From Gelatoporia subvermispora B (lineage: Eukaryota; Basidiomycota; Agaricomycetes; Polyporales; Gelatoporiaceae): DNA of 64,000 nucleotides. This document shows, piece after piece, positions 45,369 to 57,313 of this stretch. The stretch covers positions 1,989,581 through 2,053,580 of the forward strand of contig KB445792.1 in the NCBI GenBank assembly GCA_000320605.2. Direction: 5' to 3'. The notes under the pieces were generated by a model. The model made no database searches. It was given only the letters and a program-made list of their open reading frames with translations, and was not told the DNA's origin. The stretch's first letter is position 1; each line of letters starts with the position of its first letter. Position numbers and translations under genes: made by a program.

Positions 45369-47866
45369 TCAGCATTGGCCGAGAAATTTGTTCTTCGGCC
45401 ATGGCTGGTCATAGTCTCCCGTCCATGTAGTCAAGTTCGGGTTTGTGTAAGCTTCGAGGTACCTGACATACAAGCGTCAGACGATGTACAGCTGATTGTA
45501 ACGAACGAGCTTACTGGTTGATGTATGATTGTGTCGGGAAGCCCTCTGGGTCACACCCAATGTTGATCTGATCCTTGGGCTGGTATACACGGATGTAGTC
45601 CACCTTCAGGTGCACAGGGAACGGAATATGTGCCAGGTCGACGGTACCGAAATTATGGGACATGCCCAAGTTGGCGATGATGTACTGAGATCGTAGTCGT
45701 CAGGATCCAGCTAGCATACAGCACACTGTCTGAACGCACCATCGGTTCTTGGGACACAGGCCGGTCCGAGATCTCAGTTGCTGGGTCAGCAGCCATGCCT
45801 GCGACATTGAGCGTCCACGCAGGCTGATTATCGGCGATCCATGTAATATACTGATAACACTATTAGCGAGCAGCCCTTGATCACCAAACAGTGTGCTACT
45901 CACTGCGTCGTCAAACCCTGGCTTGTACTCAAAGCCATAGATAGAGTAGCAACCAGTCTCATACTCGTAACACCCAGGGTTGGTATCCGTGACAACCGAC
46001 GTCGCCTGCTGCTCGACTCCACCAATGTATGTGTTCTGCACGGACAGGGTCGGGTCGTTAATGACCTCGTTGTCGCTTGTGTTCTTCCAGATGTAGCCCG
46101 CATTGAACGGCTGTCGAACATCATCAAGATTCTGAAGACATGTGTCATGGAAATGAAAGCTTACCGCCCACTGTGCGGACTGAGACACCTGACCCGTGAG
46201 TGGCTCGCCAGTGATCTGTGCTTCGAACATATCGATCTCCGGTGCAGCACGTCCCACAAACGTCCCGTCGCTATGCATCGGACCGGGGTGGCTCTCTCCG
46301 GGGCACGTGCAGCGCGAGAGCCTCTGACCGGGAAGGAATGACAGCAAACCATCATTTCCCGGATCACCATTCTCCATCGCTGCCTCAGGTACTCCGTTGA
46401 TACTTTGGTTCTGGACTGTACCGACGTCGCATGCATCATAGCTGTATGGCCACTGCACAGATATTAGTAATAAATAACGTAGTTTTTGAACCGTCCACTT
46501 ACATTTCCTTCCAGAGATGCGCCGTACCCTGCCCGACCAAGGTTACCCATTGTCCAAATAGCCGGCCATAGACCTTGGATGTTGTTCAAGCCAGGGAGCG
46601 AAACATTCGCTTCGATATAGCCTCCGGTAAAGCAAAACTTGTTCCACGTCGACAGTAGGCCTAGACAGAACACAATCAACGCATGCACCGGCATCTCATC
46701 GGAATCTGAACTCACCGCCCTGGTAGTTGAGATTGTGTGTCTGCTTCTCGGAAAGGGTAATGACAAGCGAACCGCCGTCTGTCGTGATGGCGGACGGATC
46801 ATACCACTCAAGGTTGTTCGTCTGCCAGTAATGGAGATCAACAGCCTCCCAGTATGGGTCGTCGCCTGGCCAAAACGTTCGCCCGTCGACCTCGAACTCG
46901 TCAGAGAAGACGAGTTGCATCTGCGAATTATCGCGCCACGACGGCTTCGTGTATGCTTCCTGGGGTGTATGTGGGTCAATCAGGCCGTATCCGCCTGGAA
47001 TCACGGGCACCTGTGAACATTCAGATACAAGCGCGCTTGGAGCGAAAGATGTATCGCACCTGCCCAGTTGCGTTGATTCCCCCGAGATTGAATCCGCCGT
47101 TATTCGACAGCTTGTTCGAGGTGTAATAAGTAATGATCGGGTATCCAGCACTGACAAGGGGTAAGCTGGTCAACGGACGTTCTGGTAACCAAGAGACGCG
47201 AGGAATGGAAGGAAGTTGATCGTAAAGCGGCGTTCAGTCGGGTGACAACCTGATTCGATTTCACCGCCCGTGGGGTGATGGCCGCAATTTCCGTCGGTGA
47301 CGTGTACACGGAGCACAGGTGCGCACCCACATGGTTGAAGGGATGCATTTACTCACAATAATAGCAGCACTGCTGCGCACAGCACAAGGAGAGAACCTAG
47401 GTTAACGAGCCCTCGCCAGGAAAGAACGTGGCCGTCGTGCGTGATCCATTGCGGCTTATCCTCGGGATCTGGGTCGTGGAGTTCGTCGTCGGGCTCTTTG
47501 AGGTCAGGGGATAGGTCGGAACCCCACTGCTTGGGGTCTGCAGAGAGCGCGTATGTGTACTGGGCGAGGGGATGAGTAGAGCACGCGAACAGCGGCGAGG
47601 CGACGTACCTGTTGGCCGAGGGATAGTGGACGCCCTGCTCCCAGGTATGGTGAGTCGACCTGAACGTTGTCGCGTCGTCAGCGCGTGGGGGGACATGTGA
47701 GGAGAGGGAAACGCACGGCAGACAGCGAGGTGCTGCTGGTGAAGCTGTTGACGCGGTTCGCGTTCGTCAAGGTTGTTGGCTGGCCCCAGATGCTGGAGGC
47801 CGGGCTGGAGGGTAACGACTGGTATGCCTCGATGGGCTTCGGGCGCTGGAGGTCGGGGAGGGACAT
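45369..47866 (-). CDS. KRE6: Beta-glucan synthesis-associated protein (GH16-type, Kre6/Skn1 family)
   Basis: Eleven exons in transcript order: 47717-47866, 47609-47659, 47357-47559, 47060-47150, 46716-47010, 46503-46660, 46165-46452, 45904-46110, 45740-45850, 45515-45684, 45369-45462; 605 aa. Type II membrane protein: Ser/Pro-rich cytosolic N-terminus (IEAYQSLPSSP, VDSPYLGAGRPLS), TM LGSLLVLCAAVLLLFAGYPII, then the large lumenal SKN1 domain. Typical blocks are LVFSDEFEVDGRTFWPGDDP, LEWYDP, GLWPAIWTMGNLGRAGYGAS and APEIDMFEAQ, which carries the E-x-D-x-x-E of GH16, and ITWIADNQPAWT. Needed for beta-1,6-glucan in the cell wall. Catalytic acids present. One intron is long (about 206 bp, 47151-47356). 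Assigning KRE6 rather than SKN1 is arbitrary, since many fungi have one or several copies. Confidence 0.94.
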
Positions 47867-49484
47867 GAGGGGAGTGGGGGAGGATGGAGAAGAGAGGGAG
47901 AAGACGTGACGACGAGCAACATGCTATTGAAGGGCGTCATGGAAGGAGTGGGAACGGGTGTGCCGAAAAGCACGCTGGGATTTTCCTGCTGTTCCGTTGT
48001 TCCCAGTCTGTGTGTCTGCTCTCTTCCGCCGCACAGAGCAGTTTGCGACAACGACGGCTCTCATTCGCAGACACATCCTGCCCCTGACGTCACCTTCTCG
48101 CCTCACGTGACTGTCCCGCCCCGCCCGGCAGCGCTGATTGGCTGCTCCTCCCGCCCCGCCGCTGTCTGTCCTCTTGAACTTTCGACCGCGTTCTAGACCC
48201 CGACACAGCAGCCACCGCCCGCCACAACGCCGGGGCCCAGCCAGCAGCAGAAATCCCCTGCTGCGAAAACTTGGCGGTCGCCGTCAAGCGCCAGGATATT
48301 CGGGGGACCACTCACCTCATCCGCACGCTCCCCGCGCATGTTTCGAAGCGCATCATACCCTTCATCCTGCTCCACTTCCCCACCAGCAGCCTCCCCGCCA
48401 GCTCCCCGCCCCAGTCGCGCTTCGCTACCGCTATCGCCACGATTGGCAATTATATCATTCAACTTGCCGGCGATAGCCTCCTCGCCAAATCTTCGCATCG
48501 AGCATCCGGTCTCATTTCTGACACCGTCGTTGACGGAAGGAGCCACATAAAGAACACGAAACTAGGGAGTCAGCACCGAGCAGTGCAAGAGAAGAGCAAG
48601 CAGTGTGCAGTGCAGCTTGCATCCTCAAGGCCTCACTCCCACACGCCCTAGCCTGGCAACGAGAATTCTTTCCCTTGGCATTTCTCGGTCATGTGACCAG
48701 ACGCGGTCCACCCAACGCGCAGTGAGCTGCGGCGGCAAGTGCCCCGCCATCCTGTGTCGGATCTGCAACAGCATCAGGCTTGTCACTGCCGTTGGAGTTG
48801 TTTGTTAAACCCGCAAACGAGGTGGCTATTTCCGCGGATTCTTGAGACTTCACCCTGAGTGACCCTGGGATGACCGCTCACGGGCTTGAGCCTTGCGTCG
48901 TCGCATTTCAATTTTGCTCTTCGTTGCTGCGAATGCATTCCTCGGGTTACGTGGCATGCATTTGGCCTATTTTCAATAGCTGTCAGTATCTCCGTGACAG
49001 CGTTCGGGAGACCTGAACCCGAGTTGTCCGTGTCGCTGCATCGCTGTCATTGGATAAATGCCCATACGGCACGCCTTGGGCATGAGCTTGTCGTGGTCTA
49101 TATCATGAGAGCAGATTATTCTTGCAATCAGCAGCTTCGTGCTCGGCGTCCAGCCCATGTTGGATTTCGTAGACTCGAAAACTCTCAGACATATATGCCG
49201 CGTGACAAGCTACGCGATCGTCACCGATCGCGTCCCCATCACGCGACGCGTCTGTGACTGCCAGCGACGGACGCAGACTCGAAGTTCTGTAAGATTGCTC
49301 AGTCACGACAGTGATAGAGTGCTTAGATTTATACAGACGCTGCTGAAGCTCTCCTGGAACCATTCCTCATAACTTTCGTTGCAAGAGCCGTAGCTTACTT
49401 TCACCACTGCTGAGACAATCCCTGGAATTTATCGGCAACACTTCAGCTTCAGTACTCTCCAACCTGGAGCACGTTTGATCAGAA
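47867..49484. promoter_or_regulatory. 1.6 kb divergent intergenic region
   Basis: Shared upstream region of KRE6 and the damaged gene. GC-rich 48100-48460 contains a CCAAT-box-like site (ATTGG at about 48137). Frames of 110-126 codons in both strands here look like GC-rich chance ORFs. No gene supported. Confidence 0.5.
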
Positions 49485-52400
49485 ATGAACCAGAACAATC
49501 CTGCAAATGCACCTCTCCCCGCAGGTGCTAGCACTCAGGAGCCTGGGATAGACATTCGTGTGCGTTTTCTACTGAGCTATGTTGCGCCACCATAAGGCTC
49601 ATGCTATTTCGTAGAGTGAACTAGAGGACATACTGAGTGGTGATCTACAATCGTCAGGCGCCTTCTCATTCCACCGCACATACACAAACACGCCAACTCC
49701 TTCATTCACGGGCGACGGACTAGGCCCCATCGCTTTGCCCCTCAAAGCACAGGAGGTAGAGGCACTCAAGTCCGTCGCTGAACAAGCACCCTTCGGAAAG
49801 GGCGAACGTACAATTGTAGACAAGAATGTTCGCGATACTTGGCAGATCGATGCTTCGAAGGTACGTAGGGTCTTAGATTCAGAGCATATATCTTACAAAC
49901 ACTGCTATTCTTTCCATACTCTCAGGTCCATTTCGCTCATTCAGCGTGGCAATACTTCTTACAGAAGGCCGTTGAGGACGTGTGCAAAGCACTTGGCGTC
50001 AGCGTTGCTATGAGCCTTCCGAGATGTGAACCCTACAAGCTCCTTCTCTATGAGACTGGTTCTCAGTATGTGACTAAGACCAATTACTAATTTAATCGAA
50101 TGTGCGCTGACTTTTGAACATCCGGCTTCCTACCACACGTGGAGTGAGCCCTTACATTCAACACGGGATGCTGATACCTACTGATTAAATTACCAGTTCG
50201 GAAAAGGCAGACGACATGTTCGCAACCATGGTCATCGTCCTCCCGTCCCCCTTCACAGGCGGCGCAATTCGCGTATCACACGGTTCCGCCTCGGAGACAT
50301 ACGACGACGCCCCAAACAGCGCGCACTCAACCTCCGTCCTCGCCTGGTACACCGACGTCATGCACAAAGTGCAAACGGTCATCTCCGGGCACCGCCTCGC
50401 CCTCTCGTTCAACTTCATCCACACCAGCCGTGCGCTGCGCCCCGCCCTCTCCGGGCGTACGCCTGCAGCACGTCCTGCACACATGGACGCGCACCGGGCG
50501 CGATGGCCCGCTCAAGGTTGTATATCTCCTCGCGCACAAATACACCCGCGCTGGGCTGTGCGGGTCCGCGCTCAAGGGCAAGGATACCGAGCTCGTCGCG
50601 ATGCTCGCGCCACTCATGCAGGGTGCGGACCTCAGACTCGGCCTGGCGACCGTCGAGTACCACGTGACGGGCCCCGCGGCGGAGGAGTACTGTTCCGACG
50701 ATTTGATACCGGAATATCCGCTTGATATGGCCGAGCGAGATGAGACTGAGCTCTCCCTGAAGCAGGTGGTTGACCTGGAGGGAAATGTCATTGTGAAAAA
50801 GGCCTGGTGTGCACGGAAGAGGAGACTATCCCTGCGGATCTTGAAGGAACTCTGGGGGAGACTGATCACGACGAACAGGGCCTCGCGTTGACAGGCAACG
50901 TGAGTCTTGTATTGCCCGCACAATTTCTTGTGCTCATATTCCGATGCTCGTAGGAGGGTGCTATAGTTGAGCGCTGTAGGGTTTCGACCTCTATCAGATT
51001 AGCGATATACTGACAATCAAGCACTCAGGGTATCATGGATCTGTCCTCGTGATTTGGACCAAGCGCAACCATTACGAGCTCCTCTACTGCGATGCAGGAT
51101 TCGAGCAAGCATGTACGGAATTACATCTAGCCCACCCACAGGCGACGAGCGTGATCTCATTGACTACGTCCTCGATTACCCCTGGTTCAGTCAACCAAAA
51201 ATGCAGCTCGCTCTCCCATCGCTATGCGCAGCTGCATCGAGGTGAGGAGATTTGGAGCTATGGTCTCGGGTAGTGAAGGGATGCAATGCCACGAGAAGCG
51301 TTGATACGTTCGGAAAGGCGACCATCCTGCACGGCTTGGAGACATTTGGTTTCGACAAGATCTCATGGAGGTGATTTTTGGCCTTTCCTTCCTTCTGCTT
51401 CACAATATTGACCCGACTATCAGTATCGAAAGTACCCTGGAAAACGAACCGCGCAATATTGTTTGCCTCCAGTTATTAGACGACACTGAGAAATGGGCTG
51501 CAAGTCGCAGCGATCCCGAGCTTAGCCACAGGGTCCACAGTTGGGCTTTGCAACGCCAAAACCCCTTACTACAATCCCTGAAGAAGCCGAAGAAGGGCGA
51601 GTCGGCATTTCTGATCTCGCTAGCTACAAACCACGGAGGAATGAAATTCATGCAATCTACGTGAGCTAAGGAATCCAGGATGTACTGTACTTCGTGATGA
51701 TACTAACAATCATGTTTCTCCAGGATACTGCCACAGGTCATTGCCAGCGAGAAAACCACGTTCATGGTTGAACTTGCTGAAGCGCTGCTAAAGACTGAAT
51801 TTGAAGAACAAGCAGAATCAGATGTGCAAGAGGCAGTGGTTAGGGCTCTCCTCGGCACAGCAGTGTCTAAGGTCAACATTTACAAAGGCTTCAAAGGAGG
51901 ACGCATCAACATCTCTAATTGCTTCATGACTGGTCGCGATATTACTGCCAAGATTGCAGAAAAGGCTCTCGACAGGGCGACACATTACATCAACGTTTGC
52001 CTCACTGCCGGCGATGAAGAGGATATTGGCCCAACTTTCGACAAGTTGCTAGACCTCTCGAGTGTTGAACCTCAGACGGCTTTAACAAACACTGAGTGTG
52101 TCATCATTCCCCTCTTCACTTCACATGACCTGCGTTCTGGTCCCGCCCGAAGATTCGAGAGGTCGTCAACATGTCGAAACTGGCCCAAACTATCGCTGAC
52201 TACGGCATCCTAATCCTAATTGCAGAGCCCAGTCCACGTTGTTCTTCCGGCCATCAATCCATCTCGCAACAAGTTCTGAAGGTCATGTTGGAAGCGATAT
52301 TGCTTCACAACGATCCTGATGGCTTGCGCGACACAGTGTACATGCGACTCATCAAAAGCAACGTGACACCCTGTGCTAACACTCCAACCCAGGTTTCACA

Positions 52401-53455
52401 AGGCCAAAGTAGATATTATGACTCCTGGCGCAATGCACACTTTCGCCGAGGCGCTTGACAAGATGCGCGAGAAATTTGCTCTACCGGGGTCTGAATCACT
52501 AGACGTGGATTCAATGATCTTGCGGGTTGTAGGCAAATATGCTCAAGCCGTCGACTTATCGATAATTACACGTGGCGGCAGCGCGGTTCCACTGACGGTC
52601 GACATTCTGGACTTCTGTTTGCGGATGCACTGTGAAATCATGGGGCGTATTCTCGAGCCTGCCAACCTCTTTCCAAAGAATCTCTCAAAATACCTCTTGC
52701 CGCTTATTCTGGAGTCGGGTAATCTCGTGCGGAAACATGGTATAGCACCTACGTCGCCTTCGTGTGCACCAACATTCCGGACCGTCGTATCATCGTGGGC
52801 AGAGAAGGTTCTAGGACCAAAACCGGGAGATTTATCGGTCTAGCTCTCAGAGATCAGCAGATGGCAGTGCACATGCGATGCATGCGCACGGGTTCGTGCT
52901 TTTTTGGTCTCGGAGCCTGAGCGAGAGAAGCCGTGGTATTATATCGGTGTCCCAACGAGGAAGCACGTTGAGAAGTTCCTCAAGTCTCACGCGCGGTCAT
53001 TTGCTGAATGGAGAAATGTGGGGCGTTCATCACAAGGCTTGAAGGTATGTACTCCTTACATCAGGCTGCGCGAAGTCACTTTTCGTGCATACCTCCAGGC
53101 GACGAAGAAGGATTCCGTGCATAACGGTCTGTGCTGGTCAATCGGCCGGAGAAAGGGTCTCGAGGCGCTACATGCAATCAGTAGCGATGCAGGTGAACTT
53201 CAAAGCATCCTTCAAAGCGGATGTAGTCACATTTCCGACCTTCTCTCTGACCGAGATGTGGGCAACCGGTCAACAGGCTCAAATGCTGCGCCTGGCGCAG
53301 GCCGGAGACTGGCGCTCGCTGAGGACGAAGGACAGATGGTTAGGAGCCCGCACGGAAACGAACCAGGCTTACAGCACGACGATAGCCAGGATGCTCCGAG
53401 TCCCGTCGTGGATATGTCTTGTTTGGTCGTTGTCGTTACAGGAACTATCTGCTAA
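49485..53455 (+). pseudogene. Damaged large 2OG-Fe(II) oxygenase (prolyl-4-hydroxylase-like) family gene
   Basis: Exon-like blocks: 49485-49559, 49615-49860, 49926-50065, 50126-50143, 50197 onward, then to about 53455. Encoded order: ELEDILSGDL, AEQAPFGKGERTIVDK, RDTWQIDASKVHF, the iron ligands H-x-D (LPHVDSEK), DMFATMVIVLPSPFTGGAIRVSH, WYTDVMHKV with the second His and HRLALSFN with the Arg. A C-terminal helical region follows that matches the gene at 42.9-45 kb. Lesions seen: (1) the acceptor before the 18-nt exon at 50126 is GG instead of AG; (2) a frameshift at 50424-50450; (3) a frameshift near 50795-50810 at an A5 run; (4) a frameshift near 51110-51130; (5) an in-frame TGA at 51243-51245 where Trp is expected; (6) an in-frame TAG at 52841-52843. 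Reading frame and introns are otherwise conserved, so the loss looks recent. A single intact protein cannot be made. Confidence 0.72.
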
Positions 53456-54669
53456 CTTTGTAATACGTGACCCCCTCTTAGTGTAAAATTGACTCATATC
53501 ATGCAATTCGTGGAACTTGTCTTACCACTTAGATACGCGCCACTCGCTTCCCATGAGACCTGTCCTGTTTGGCGTAGAGATATCTATGCATGTTGCTATG
53601 TCCTATTGAGCATCACTGATTAACCAGGCACTTCATATGACTCTGCGGGACGTATTCGTATTTTCGGTGTCAGCATAAGCGTAGTCTTCTCGTTGTAATC
53701 AATGCGATCCTTGCTTTGCTTGAAGTTCTTGGGGGCTGGGATGACCATTCAAGCAAACCAGTGAGCTTGCATGCAAGTACTGAGTGACTCCAGACCGCGA
53801 GCGCATCTCAGAGTTGGATCAATCGCGGGGTTGCAGCCTTCCGCGACGGGATGACGCGCCGCCACACCGCCCGTGCCACAAGCGCCTTGAACTCGCCACT
53901 TCCCCGAACAAGTAATTGGTTTTTCAAAGCAGATCACGATTCATGACACAGTGCATCACTCATCGTTTGGCCCAAGGATCTGCAGAACTCCTACAGAAGC
54001 AAGCACATCGGGACGACGGAGTGAGTCAGGCACGACCTGACCAATACCAAAATCATCTTCCACATGTTGTCTGCTTCTCTGACGTGAAATTACAATATCT
54101 ATATGCTGACGTAGCCGCCAGAGGAACGTAGATAAAATGACTTGTCCATGTGGTCCAGCACTCATCGTGTGCCAGACAGAAGACAGAAGACAGCTAGTCG
54201 TCATCTGCGTGAAGTGACACCCGTTCCCCTCGGTTCGCTAACGGCTACGGTTCCCAGGCTACACAATCGCGATGACACGAACTCCCATCGTCAAAGTCGA
54301 CAGCTAATGACGATCCCGGTCCAAAATGGCAGCAATCACTACGCTTTCGGGAAGTCGCCAACATTGTATCGCTAAGGCGAGCGGGTAAAGTTCATGAGAG
54401 AAGCACGAACCCCCGTTTCTCATAGTCCTCGTGCGTTCTACGCAGACTAGTCCAGACAGCTTGGGTCCAGCCTTTGTGAATCAACAGTACTGTCATTGCC
54501 GTCTCCGTCGCGCCTCAAATACCTTGGTACACATAGGCCATCGGAGTAACATATTCCCTCGTACTGCGATCCCACACGAGCCTAGTATGACATCGCTTTC
54601 GGACATATCCAGCCGGACGTATATAAGACCATGAGAATGGCTGTTATTTCTCGAGCTGCATCCACTATC
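53456..54669. other. 1.2 kb intergenic, no gene seen
   Basis: Short frames only. A small AGACAGA direct repeat lies near 54175-54191. The P450 core promoter is at the right edge. Confidence 0.5.
54620..54627 (+). promoter_or_regulatory. TATA box of the P450 gene
   Basis: TATATAAG ends three bases before the first in-frame ATG (54631), so transcription should begin downstream of that ATG. This favours the Met at 54670 as the real start. Confidence 0.6.
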
Positions 54670-57083
54670 ATGTCTGCGATCGTGGTCTTGCTGCAGAGTT
54701 TGCTTATATGTGCCACTTCGTGGTTCCTCTGGCGATTCTTCCGACAGATCATCGTGAAGTCACCGCTCGACAACGTACCTGGACCTCGGCCTGTGTCGTT
54801 CTGGAAGGGTCAGTGATATGTGTTTCTCGCAATCTTGTGTGAGCTCAGGGAAGTATTACAGGCAACCTGCCTGAAGTCTACAATCAACGCGGATGGCGAT
54901 TTTATGAGAAACTAGCCGACGAATATGGTTCGGTAGTGAAGCTCCACGGCATGTTCGGGGTAAGTTCCTTGATGCTTTCAGGGTTTCTTTGTGTAAATCT
55001 TACGTGGTTGTGTAGCACAGAATGCTACATGTCCACGACCCACTGGCATTGCACAGTATCATTGTGAAAGATCAATATGTGTATGAGGAGGCGGCCTGGT
55101 TTGTCAAGTAAGCAAGACAGAGTAACGCAGCTGTGTGACGTTTCTGATATATATTTTTAATAGGTCAAATGAGCTCTTGCTGGGTAACGGATTGTTGTCG
55201 ACAATGGGTATGATGTCAATTATTTTACCCGTGCAAGACACATTACGAACTCATGACTGCTAGGTGATCACCACCGCAAACAGCGGAAATTGCTAAACCC
55301 AGTTTTTTCGATCAACCATATGCGCCATATGACGCCGATATTCTACAACGTCACGCACAGGGTCTGTCAAAGCATCGTGCTAAACATGAGATGGCCAAGC
55401 TGACATCGATAAACACAGCTCGAGAGCGCTATTATGTCGCGGGTTCGGGACGGTCCACGCGAAGTCGACATACTCAACTGGATGGGTCGTACCGCGCTTG
55501 AGTTGATCGGGCAAGGTGGTCTGGGATACTCCTTCGACCCTTTGGTCGAAGATGTGCCGAACGCTTTGGGCGATGCGATCAAGGCGTTCATGTGAGCTCT
55601 TCAAATTTCGTAATATTCCCTCGAGGTCTGAGGCCCACTGTTAACCCAGGCCAACGTGGGGAAAACTCCAAATCCATCGACGGCTGATTCCGTTCATCGT
55701 GCAGTTGGGCCACCCCAAGTTCAAGCGCTGGGTCCTTGACATGATACCAGATCTCAGGATCCAGAAAATGAAGTATATCTCTGACACGATCGTGCAGCAA
55801 TCATGGCAGGTATTCAGAGAGAAGAAGGCCGCTCTGGAGAAAGGTGAAGAAGCTGTCATTCACCAGATCGGCGAAGGCAAAGATCTTATGAGTATTCTTA
55901 GTAAGCAACATTAGGCCCCCATACTCCTTGTACTCAATGGGCTGATTTCGCAAAGTGCAAGCGAACATGAATACTAATCCGGGCGAGAAACTACCTGAGG
56001 AAGAGCTCGTTGGACAGATGTCGTAAGTTGGCAGTGGTTGTCAGACTCTCGCAGCTAGAGTCAATCTAACTTCGCCTTTCAGTATGCTGACACTTGCCGC
56101 CATGGACACGACTTCGAGTGCACTTTCTAGAACTTTGCACCTTCTTTGCCAGCACCCAGACGTTCAGGATAAACTACGTGCCGAGCTGATGCAAGCCCGA
56201 GATGGAAAGGACATTCCTTATGATGATTTGGTGCATTTGCCGTTCCTGGATGCGGTCTGCCGCGAGACCTTGCGCAGGTATGTCTAATTTCGAGATGCTG
56301 CCACATCGTCTACGGAGTAAAATACTCGTGCTGATGAGCTCGAAGATATCCTCCTGCTGCGTGGATCTTCCGCGTGTACGTCAACCGTTCTTACCCATGA
56401 AGACATTGCATGCTCATATGTCCCTTTTTCTATACATCTAGAGCTACGAAGGATATGATCATGCCGCTTTCCGAACCCATTCGCGGAGTCGACGGTACGA
56501 TGATGCATGAGATACCCGTCCCCAAGGGCACAACGATTCAGGTCGGTATCATGGGATCAAACTGGAACAAGGCTATCTGGGGAGAAGACGCAATGGAGTG
56601 GAAGCCTGAGCGCTGGCTGAACCCTCTACCGACTGCCGTCGATGAGGCAAGAATCCCAGGGGTGTATTCCAATCTGTAAGTCGTTATTTTCGTCGTCAAT
56701 CGTGCTCAGAAATCTAACCACAAGACAAGGATGACGTTCTTGGGAGGTGGTCGAGCTTGCATGTGCGTCATCTATACAAAATTTATGCGTTCATCTGATT
56801 GACATGACCGATTTTATCGTATTTGCAGAGGTTTCAAGTTCTCGCAGATCGAGATGAGTATGTTGAGTTACGAACGATCGCAATCCATAGCGGCTAAATT
56901 ATTCGCGCAACAGAGGTCGTCTTGTCTGTCCTTCTCACGACATTCAGATTCTCTCTTCCGAAGGAGCGGATCGAATGGAACATGGCAGGTGTTGCATACC
57001 CGACGACGGGGGACAATCCTAAAGCTTGCATGTTGCTGACTGTCGAGCCCTTGGATAACGCCCAGAAGACAGTAGTAATCTAG
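54670..57083 (+). CDS. Cytochrome P450 monooxygenase
   Basis: Fourteen exons: (54631)54670-54808, 54862-54959, 55016-55107, 55164-55207, 55264-55361, 55419-55591, 55650-55900, 55956-56022, 56083-56277, 56346-56375, 56442-56675, 56730-56762, 56829-56857, 56914-57083; 550 aa from 54670. N-terminal anchor IVVLLQSLLICATSWFLW, then NVPGPRP. I-helix AAMDTTSSALSR, ExxR in ETLRRYPPA, PERW in WKPERW, heme loop FLGGGRACIGFKF with the Cys ligand. ER-bound monooxygenase, substrate unknown. Similar enzymes form large families in wood-decay fungi for xenobiotics and secondary metabolites. The 30-nt exon 10 and the exon pair 12-13 were found by phase; all joints close. Intact. Confidence 0.93.
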
Positions 57084-57313
57084 TTGGTCACTTATGTCCA
57101 CCGATACCTTGTTGTAACTTGTTATGGAAGACGATATCAGCGGTAGTGTGGTATTATGCCATATGCAAACCGTTCGATGCTCGAATGATGGGTACATCTT
57201 CAGTCTGTCGCATCGCACACTCAATCGACTGACGAGGATTGGAATAAATGGTTTGGCGACTACAAAACATTCCGAAGCAATGTACACGCGAAGCTGTAGT
57301 AAGAAGGTCCACT

